Shown here: in pieces, positions 54,832 through 61,293 of the stretch | Numbering within the stretch: the first letter of the stretch is position 1 | Layout of the letters: each line of letters opens with the position of its first letter | Source of the DNA: Photorhabdus cinerea | GTDB lineage: Bacteria > Pseudomonadota > Gammaproteobacteria > Enterobacterales > Enterobacteriaceae | Assembly (NCBI RefSeq): GCF_011189575.1 | Contig: NZ_PUJW01000001.1 | Location: 1 to 64,000 of the forward strand | DNA: 64,000 nt | Direction of reading: 5' to 3' | Notes under the pieces: generated by a model | The model's input: the letters and a program-made list of their open reading frames with translations, nothing else | Database searches by the model: none | Told to the model about the DNA's origin: nothing | Translations under genes and position numbers: made by a program

Positions 54832-55295
54832 GATTTACTTCCTTCCTTTAGCACCTCAAAAAGCGACAACTAGTTTCCATTTATTGAGATTAAATGTCAA
54901 TATTTCAATAAATGATATTGATGATCAATGTCGCGGTTGTGAGTAAATAACGGTGGGATTGTTTCTTTTTGCTTGCTTACGTTCGACGAATATGAGCAAC
55001 AGTCTTTAAATAAAGTAGGAAGCCTTGCCTTTGAACAGGGAGAAAATAAAGAGGTATTTTTCTGCTAACAATTAATTTCGATATCTTCACTTGGCAGGTT
55101 GATCACTTTTTGCTATTGCGATCAATTTCCTTTTCCCGTAATCTCCTTACTAGTAGCTGAATCGTTTCATTTTGTTGTCTGACGGCGTTTTCGGTGCCAT
55201 TGTTTTAATAATTTTGTGATAAACAGTCGGTACATTAATGATTGAGTCAGCTATTCTAAGCGGTTGCGTGATAATTACTATTATTCGGGAGTAAC
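54832..55295. other. Intergenic region between MarR gene and epd
   Basis: 465 bases between divergent genes. It holds the palindrome cluster near the MarR start (54879-54928) and the epd promoter region at the right. CGGGAG precedes the epd ATG. No further gene seen. Confidence 0.5.
54879..54928. promoter_or_regulatory. Nested palindromes, candidate MarR operator
   Basis: Three overlapping inverted repeats: ATTTATTGA/TCAATAAAT (54879-54887 with 54905-54913), TCAATAT/ATATTGA (54897-54903 with 54915-54921) and TTGATGATCAA (54918-54928). Position just upstream of the MarR start suits autoregulation. Confidence 0.55.
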
Positions 55296-56315
55296 ATGAC
55301 AATCAAAGTAGCAATAAACGGTTTTGGCAGGATAGGGCGTAGTGTCTTACGTGCTCTTTATGAATCGGGTCGCCGGGCTGAAATCGCTGTTATTGCTGTT
55401 AACGAGTTGGCCGATGCCGAAGGGATTGCTCACTTGCTGAAATATGACTCCAGTCATGGCCGTTTTTCTTGGGATGTGCGTCTGAACAATGATTTGTTGC
55501 AGGTTGGTGATGATAATATTCGCTTGTTTCATCAACCAGATGTATCGGTGCTACCCTGGCAGGAATTGGGTATTGATATTGTTCTTGATTGCAGTGGGAT
55601 TTATGGCAGTAAGGCTGATGGGGAGGCTCACCTTGCCAGTGGTGCAAAAAAAGTGCTGTTTTCTCATCCGGGTGGAAATGATTTAGACGCGACTGTGGTT
55701 TATGGTGTGAATCACCACTTATTGACAGCCGAAGATCGCATTGTATCCAATGCCTCTTGTACCACTAACTGTATTATTCCCATCATTAAATTGTTGGATG
55801 ATGCATTTGAGATTGAGTCTGGCACAGTGACAACAATTCATGCCTCAATGAATGATCAGCCTGTGATTGATGCTTATCATAAAGATTTACGGCGTACCCG
55901 GGCGGCAAGCCAGTCTATTATTCCGGTGGATACTAAACTGGCGGTAGGAATAACCCGGATTTTTCCAAAATTCTGTGACCGTTTTGAAGCTATCTCAGTA
56001 CGTGTACCAACGATTAACGTTACTGCTATCGATTTGAGCGTTACGGTAAAATCTCCGGTAAATGTCAAAAGAATCAATGAACTAATGCAAGAGTCAGCAG
56101 CGACTTCATTTCGTGGTATAGTTGACTATACAGAATTGCCGTTAGTCTCAACGGATTTTAACCATGATCCCCACAGCGCGATTGTTGATGGCACACAAAC
56201 GCGGGTAAGTGGGCAACATCTGATTAAAACATTAGTCTGGTGTGATAATGAATGGGGCTTTGCTAATCGAATGCTGGATACAGCGTTAGCGATGGCTGCT
56301 ACCGGTTTCAAATGA
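55296..56315 (+). CDS. epd: D-erythrose-4-phosphate dehydrogenase
   Basis: 339 residues. A GAPDH-family enzyme that oxidises erythrose 4-phosphate to 4-phosphoerythronate in pyridoxal phosphate synthesis. It has the NAD-binding NGFGRIGRSVLRALYESG, the catalytic Cys in SNASCTTNCI, and a C-terminal WCDNEWGFANRMLD. It is first in the epd-pgk-fbaA order known from E. coli, 82 bases before pgk. Confidence 0.96.
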   Translation: MTIKVAINGFGRIGRSVLRALYESGRRAEIAVIAVNELADAEGIAHLLKYDSSHGRFSWDVRLNNDLLQVGDDNIRLFHQPDVSVLPWQELGIDIVLDCSGIYGSKADGEAHLASGAKKVLFSHPGGNDLDATVVYGVNHHLLTAEDRIVSNASCTTNCIIPIIKLLDDAFEIESGTVTTIHASMNDQPVIDAYHKDLRRTRAASQSIIPVDTKLAVGITRIFPKFCDRFEAISVRVPTINVTAIDLSVTVKSPVNVKRINELMQESAATSFRGIVDYTELPLVSTDFNHDPHSAIVDGTQTRVSGQHLIKTLVWCDNEWGFANRMLDTALAMAATGFK

Positions 56316-56397
56316 TCTGTTGCTGACAGACGGTGCATAATAGATTTGTACACGGCATAAGATTAAATAATTTAGAGAATCAATGAGAGGATTCACC

Positions 56398-57561
56398 ATG
56401 TCTGTAATTAAGATGACCGATTTAGATCTAGCGGGTAAGCGTGTTTTGATCCGTGCTGACCTGAACGTTCCGGTAAAGGATGGCAAAGTCACCTCTGATG
56501 CGCGTATCCGTGCTTCCCTACCGACCATCGAAGCAGCATTAAAACAGGGCGCCAAAGTCATGGTGACTTCTCACCTTGGACGCCCTACTGAAGGCGAATA
56601 TAATGAAGAATTCTCGCTGAAACCAGTAGTAGACTACCTGAAAGAGAAACTGTCTTCTCCAGTTCGTCTGGAAAAAGAGTATCTGGAAGGTGTGGATATG
56701 GCAGAAGGTGAATTGGTTGTTCTGGAGAACGTTCGCTTTAATAAAGGTGAGAAGAAAGACGACGAAGTACTGGCTAAAAAATACGCTTTCTTATGTGATA
56801 TTTATGTTATGGATGCATTCGGTACGGCTCATCGTGCTCAGGCTTCTACTCATGGTGTGGCTAAGTTTGCTCCTGTTGCCTGTGCGGGTCCTTTGTTGTT
56901 CGCAGAACTTGACGCCTTGGGTAAAGCGCTGGATAAGCCAGCTCGTCCAATGGTTGCTATCGTTGGTGGCTCTAAAGTTTCAACCAAATTGACTGTTCTG
57001 GACTCGTTGTCAAAAATTGCTGATCAACTAATTGTAGGTGGTGGTATTGCTAATACTTTTGTTGCCGCTGAAGGCCATAATGTTGGTCGTTCCCTATATG
57101 AAGATGATCTGATCCCAGAAGCGAAAAAACTGCTGACAAGCTGTGATATCCCAGTGCCAACTGATGTTCGTGTAGCAACCGAATTCTCTGAAACCGCAGA
57201 AGCAACCCTGAAATCCACCAGTGATATTAAAGATGATGAGCAAATCCTCGATCTGGGTGATGAGTCTGCTCAACGTCTGGCGGAGATCCTGAAAAATGCT
57301 AAAACTATTCTGTGGAATGGTCCAGTTGGTGTATTTGAATTCCCTAATTTCCGTAAAGGAACTGAAATTGTAGCCCGTGCAATTGCTGATAGTGATGCAT
57401 TCTCTATCGCAGGGGGTGGCGATACTCTGGCAGCGATCGACCTGTTCGGTATTGCTGACAAAATTTCTTACATCTCTACCGGTGGTGGGGCTTTCCTTGA
57501 GTTTGTAGAAGGAAAAAAACTGCCCGCGGTTGTGATGCTGGAAGAACGTGCAAAACAGTAA
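56398..57561 (+). CDS. pgk: Phosphoglycerate kinase
   Basis: 387 residues from ATG 56398, which aligns with E. coli (MSVIKMTDLDLAGKRV) and follows AGAGGATTCACC; an in-frame ATG at 56383 adds five residues. It transfers phosphate from 1,3-bisphosphoglycerate to ADP. Motifs: RADLNVPVKDGKV, TSHLGRPTEG, VAIVGGSKVSTK, LWNGPVGVFEF and SIAGGGDTLAAI. Confidence 0.97.
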   Translation: MSVIKMTDLDLAGKRVLIRADLNVPVKDGKVTSDARIRASLPTIEAALKQGAKVMVTSHLGRPTEGEYNEEFSLKPVVDYLKEKLSSPVRLEKEYLEGVDMAEGELVVLENVRFNKGEKKDDEVLAKKYAFLCDIYVMDAFGTAHRAQASTHGVAKFAPVACAGPLLFAELDALGKALDKPARPMVAIVGGSKVSTKLTVLDSLSKIADQLIVGGGIANTFVAAEGHNVGRSLYEDDLIPEAKKLLTSCDIPVPTDVRVATEFSETAEATLKSTSDIKDDEQILDLGDESAQRLAEILKNAKTILWNGPVGVFEFPNFRKGTEIVARAIADSDAFSIAGGGDTLAAIDLFGIADKISYISTGGGAFLEFVEGKKLPAVVMLEERAKQ

Positions 57562-57572
57562 TTAAGTCATGA

Positions 57573-57592
57573 CGGGCAGTTTTATCTGCCCG
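57573..57592 (+). terminator. Hairpin between pgk and fbaA
   Basis: CGGGCAG (57573-57579) pairs with CTGCCCG (57586-57592) in the 53-base gap. No T run follows, so it is more likely an mRNA processing or stability element inside the operon than a full terminator. Confidence 0.5.
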
Positions 57593-57614
57593 CTCTAAAC
57601 AGGACCCACGTAAC

Positions 57615-58691
57615 ATGTCTAAAATTTTTGATTTCGTAAAACCGGGTGTCATCACTGGTGATGATGTTCAAAAAGTGTTCGCAATAGCCAAAGAAAACAA
57701 CTTTGCGTTGCCAGCGGTAAACTGTGTAGGTACTGATTCAATCAACGCAGTTTTGGAAACTGCCGCAAAAGTTCGTTCTCCAATTATTATTCAGTTTTCT
57801 AACGGTGGTGGTGCTTTTATCGCCGGTAAAGGGTTGAAAGCTGAAGGTCAACAAGCGGCTATTCTGGGTTCAATTTCTGGGGCTCACCATGTTCATCAGA
57901 TGGCTGAGTATTATGGTGTTCCTGTGATCCTGCATACTGACCATTGTGCGCGTAAACTGTTGCCATGGATTGATGGTCTGTTAGATGCGGGTGAAAAACA
58001 CTATGCAGCGACCGGTAAGCCGTTGTTCTCTTCTCATATGATCGATCTGTCAGAAGAATCCCTGGAAGAAAATATTGAGATTTGCAGTAAGTATCTGGCT
58101 CGCATGGCGAAAATTGATATGACACTGGAAATTGAATTGGGTTGTACTGGTGGTGAGGAAGATGGTGTTGATAACAGCCATATGGACAGCTCTGCCCTAT
58201 ATACTCAACCAGAAGACGTTGCTTACGCTTATGAGAAGTTAAACGCCATCAGCCCACGTTTCACCATTGCTGCTTCTTTCGGTAATGTTCATGGTGTTTA
58301 TAAGCCAGGTAACGTTAAACTGACGCCAAAAATTCTGCGTAACTCTCAGGACCATGTCTCTGAGAAATTCAATTTGCCACCCAATAGCCTGGATTTCGTT
58401 TTTCACGGCGGTTCAGGCTCTACAGCAGAAGAGATCAGAGAAGCTGTTAGCTACGGTGTTGTTAAAATGAATATCGATACTGACACTCAATGGGCAACTT
58501 GGGAAGGTATTCTGAGCTACTACAAAAAGAATGAAGGCTACTTGCAGGGCCAGTTGGGTAACCCAGAAGGTGCAGATAAGCCAAATAAAAAATTCTATGA
58601 TCCACGGGTATGGCTGCGTGCAGGCCAGGTTTCTATGACTACCCGTCTGGAACAGGCTTTCAAGGAATTAAATGCCGTTGATGTATTGTAA
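57615..58691 (+). CDS. fbaA: Fructose-bisphosphate aldolase, class II
   Basis: 358 residues. A zinc-dependent aldolase of glycolysis and gluconeogenesis. Zinc and substrate motifs: VILHTDHCARKLLPW (Asp and His), LEIELGCTGGEEDGVDN, FGNVHGVYKPGNV (His), and VFHGGSGSTAEEI (His). It is the last gene of the epd-pgk-fbaA group. Confidence 0.97.
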   Translation: MSKIFDFVKPGVITGDDVQKVFAIAKENNFALPAVNCVGTDSINAVLETAAKVRSPIIIQFSNGGGAFIAGKGLKAEGQQAAILGSISGAHHVHQMAEYYGVPVILHTDHCARKLLPWIDGLLDAGEKHYAATGKPLFSSHMIDLSEESLEENIEICSKYLARMAKIDMTLEIELGCTGGEEDGVDNSHMDSSALYTQPEDVAYAYEKLNAISPRFTIAASFGNVHGVYKPGNVKLTPKILRNSQDHVSEKFNLPPNSLDFVFHGGSGSTAEEIREAVSYGVVKMNIDTDTQWATWEGILSYYKKNEGYLQGQLGNPEGADKPNKKFYDPRVWLRAGQVSMTTRLEQAFKELNAVDVL

Positions 58692-58700
58692 GTGACTTTT

Positions 58701-58731
58701 GCTCCCGCCACGATTATAGCGGGGGCTTTTT
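58701..58731 (+). terminator. fbaA operon terminator
   Basis: GCTCCCGC (58701-58708) pairs with GCGGGGGC (58719-58726), followed by TTTTT, ten bases after the fbaA stop: a strong intrinsic terminator. Confidence 0.85.
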
Positions 58732-58878
58732 GCAACACGCATCGGTTATTTTGAGGAAATTCTATTGTGCGACAGAATGCTATTTCTGAAACTGCCAGCC
58801 AGTTATTTAACTGACTGGCACTAGCCGAGTATTTATTTTCGTCGTATGAATTATGAATGGTGATTCATATGGAATTAT

Positions 58879-59052
58879 TCATTTTTGCCTGTTCTCTTGG
58901 TTAATTTGCTTAATTTGAGTTAATAAATCAGTTCTTGCGCTATGTGTAATTTCACTTTTTTCAATATGCTTTTTAGCCACATCATTAACGTCGTTAACTG
59001 TTTTTCCTACCGAGCTTGCAACCCATGCTGCTTGTGCAATGGTTATTGACAT
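58879..59052 (-). CDS. Small protein of 57 residues, unknown function
   Basis: An uninterrupted frame from ATG 59052 to TGA 58879, with GAGGG nine bases upstream and GATGAGG directly before the ATG. The sequence begins MSITIAQAAWVASSVGKTV; the middle is NDVNDVAKKHIEK and the tail is helical and polar (DLLTQIKQINQENRQK). No family recognised. It follows, on the same strand, a short remnant at 59122-59193, so it may be the tail gene of a deleted phage or secretion island (inference). Confidence 0.55.
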   Translation of the reverse strand: MSITIAQAAWVASSVGKTVNDVNDVAKKHIEKSEITHSARTDLLTQIKQINQENRQK

Positions 59053-59121
59053 CCTCATCCACCCTCATATTTCGGGTGTTGTTGTACCCACTGTTACTAA
59101 TCTTGGGTTTTGATAAATTTT

Positions 59122-59193
59122 TTACGCATCATCACTTTGAGCATAACCTAACTGCACGGTAATGGTTTCCAGCCCGCCAGATAGATCTATCAT
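59122..59193 (-). pseudogene. Short C-terminal remnant of an unidentified gene
   Basis: Twenty-three codons from ATG 59193 to TAA 59122 read MIDLSGGLETITVQLGYAQS and end in acidic residues. The frame is closed by TAG a few codons upstream, near 59213. Codon use and the regular alternation look coding, so this is probably the 3' scrap of a larger gene. Family not recognised. Confidence 0.3.
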
Positions 59194-59559
59194 GTAAAGG
59201 CTATTTATTAACTATTGGTTTGTCCATGGATGTCGTCGTAATCAAGCTGGAGAAACAGATTGTGCGGTGTCCATTTATTTATTGCTATAAATTGGATATT
59301 AATTTATTAAATATATTAAATTTTCTATCTAATTTAGATAGTGTTATCTTAATTTGGACCCAATTTAATGGGATTTTCTGCCCATCTTGTTGTTTTATGT
59401 AATTAATAAATATAAATATTTTCAGTTTGTTTTAATCATTGACGTCATGGTGATTCATATTCATGTTGCTTTATTTATCAGATAATAATAATTTTTATTA
59501 TCATTCTCATGTAATCGCATTTTTGTTGTAGTTGATGATCTAAACTTTATGGAAACCAA
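59194..59559. other. Intergenic region before the NRPS locus
   Basis: About 365 AT-rich bases. The one notable signal is the Fur-box-like palindrome at 59481-59502. An open frame of 60 codons at 59220 has no ribosome binding site and AT-driven composition. Confidence 0.5.
59481..59502. promoter_or_regulatory. Fur-box-like palindrome upstream of the NRPS locus
   Basis: GATAATAA-TAATTT-TTATTATC is a perfect 8-bp inverted repeat built of GATAAT/ATTATC hexamers, extended by ATTCTC, close to the Fur consensus arrangement (GATAATGATAATCATTATC). It lies 57 bases before the first NRPS gene. Confidence 0.6.
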
Positions 59560-61209
59560 ATGAGAGAGCTAACGACCATGCAGGCCGCTTATTGGGTTGG
59601 CCGGCAATATGAACAGACGTTGGGCGGTGTTACCGCACATTTGTATGCCGAGTTTGATGGTACTGGGCTTGATCTTGAGCGGCTGAAAATTGCTGTACAG
59701 TACCTTTTTGATATTCATCCGATGTTACGACTACGCGTTACACCGGATGGCATGCAAACTATAGAAAGTCGGTCTTCCAATAATAAATTGCACATTGATG
59801 ATGTCAGCATATATGACGAAAAAGGTATTGCTGATTTTCTGGAAAGTAAACGAAAAAGTAAAACCCACCAGAAACTGAATCTTGAATATGGTCAGCCTAT
59901 TGATTTGAGTGTCACTCTTTTAAAGGATGGAGATTTTCGTTTGCATGTTGATCTGGACATGATCGCAGGTGATGCGCAAAGTTTTCGTATCCTTATGGAA
60001 GATTTGGCCCGATTTTATCACCAGCCTGAACATCAACTGAAAAATGGAGGCAGCACTTATTTTCACTATTTAGAGCGGATGCAGGCTGATAAACTTTTAT
60101 TGACTTTACGTGAGCGTGATAAAAAGTGGTGGAGTACGCGTATTGCGCAAATTCCACAAGCTCCTAAGTTACCTCGTATTCATAGCCATTTTCCAAAAGG
60201 AGAATATTGTAGTGATCGATTAGCTGTTCAACTGACTAAAGAAGAAAAGCTCTTGTTAAAAGCAACAGCTAAAAAATATCAGATTACGCTATCAACACTA
60301 TTTCTATCTCTTTTCGCTTGTACAGTGGGGATTTGCACGCAGTCTGACAAATTTAGATTAAATGTGCCTACGTTCCAGCGGGAACGTTACCTCAGTGATG
60401 TGGAGCAAATTGTTGGTGATTTTTCAGATTTATTTATTTTAAGTGTTGAATTACAGCGTCATGAGTCGATGATTACGTTATGCCGTCGTTTTGCTGATCA
60501 AATCGCTTTACTCCTCTCTCACTGTACTTATCCGGGAGTCAGTGTCATGCGAGATCTCTCCAGATACCACGGTAATATGCAAATTTCGCCCATCGTTTTT
60601 ACATCCGGTTTTGGTATCAGTGGCGATAATTTATTTTCCGAAAATGTCACCCGTGCTTTTGGTGACATGACCTTTGTTATTTCGCAAGGCCCACAGGTTG
60701 CTTTGGATGTTCAGGTTGCGCCTGCTTATGAAGGAATTTTGATTAACTGGGATGTTCGTCTGGATGTTTTCCCTGAACCGTATATCCGCAGAATGTTTGA
60801 TATATATCTCTCTTTGATTCGAATGATCATTCGTTCGCCTGAATTGATAAACCAGTCTTTGGACTATTTTTTCTCATCTCATTTTTCTACTTCGCATCAG
60901 GATGTGGGGACTGAAAAGGTGACTTCCTCTTGTGTTGAGAAAATGCTCATTCTTCTGCTGTCTCGGCTTACGAATGAAGAAAATATCAACGCTAATACTG
61001 CTCTTTCTGCATTGGATATTGACGCTGATGTCGCGGAAGAATTAACGGGATTTATTAACAAATATATCCCACAGGCAGGCTTGATAATTGCAGATATTAC
61101 GACTCATCGAACATTAAATGCACTGGCGCAGACGATGACAGTGAGATCGCAGGGAATGGCTGAAAAGGCGGCTGAGGCACTACTGAAAATCCTTAGCAAG
61201 CCGAAGTAA
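59560..61209 (+). CDS. NRPS cyclization-type (Cy) condensation protein with serine-less carrier-like tail
   Basis: 549 residues. The N-terminus LTTMQAAYWVGRQ is the first core motif of Cy domains. Residues 133-141, DMIAGDAQS, fit the Cy signature DxxxxDxxS, which replaces HHxxxDG of ordinary condensation domains. Cy domains condense and cyclise Cys, Ser or Thr to thiazoline or oxazoline. The rest of the domain runs to about 450. A C-terminal domain of about 85 residues has carrier-protein-like spacing (TALSALDIDADVAEEL, then IADITTHRTLNALAQTM), but the usual LGGDSL serine for phosphopantetheine is absent (LDIDAD). There is no adenylation domain. The next NRPS gene starts 84 bases later. Confidence 0.82.
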   Translation: MRELTTMQAAYWVGRQYEQTLGGVTAHLYAEFDGTGLDLERLKIAVQYLFDIHPMLRLRVTPDGMQTIESRSSNNKLHIDDVSIYDEKGIADFLESKRKSKTHQKLNLEYGQPIDLSVTLLKDGDFRLHVDLDMIAGDAQSFRILMEDLARFYHQPEHQLKNGGSTYFHYLERMQADKLLLTLRERDKKWWSTRIAQIPQAPKLPRIHSHFPKGEYCSDRLAVQLTKEEKLLLKATAKKYQITLSTLFLSLFACTVGICTQSDKFRLNVPTFQRERYLSDVEQIVGDFSDLFILSVELQRHESMITLCRRFADQIALLLSHCTYPGVSVMRDLSRYHGNMQISPIVFTSGFGISGDNLFSENVTRAFGDMTFVISQGPQVALDVQVAPAYEGILINWDVRLDVFPEPYIRRMFDIYLSLIRMIIRSPELINQSLDYFFSSHFSTSHQDVGTEKVTSSCVEKMLILLLSRLTNEENINANTALSALDIDADVAEELTGFINKYIPQAGLIIADITTHRTLNALAQTMTVRSQGMAEKAAEALLKILSKPK

Positions 61210-61293
61210 TCTTTCTTTTTGAAGGATGCTAAATGTTTAAGTTCGTTAACGTAGGTTTTGTTCTTTCTCATCATCAAAAATCGAGGAAATATC

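Noticed and set aside
59220..59402. 60-codon plus-strand frame before the NRPS locus
   Set aside because: No ribosome binding site; hydrophobic AT-rich translation with no features; lies in the presumed promoter region.
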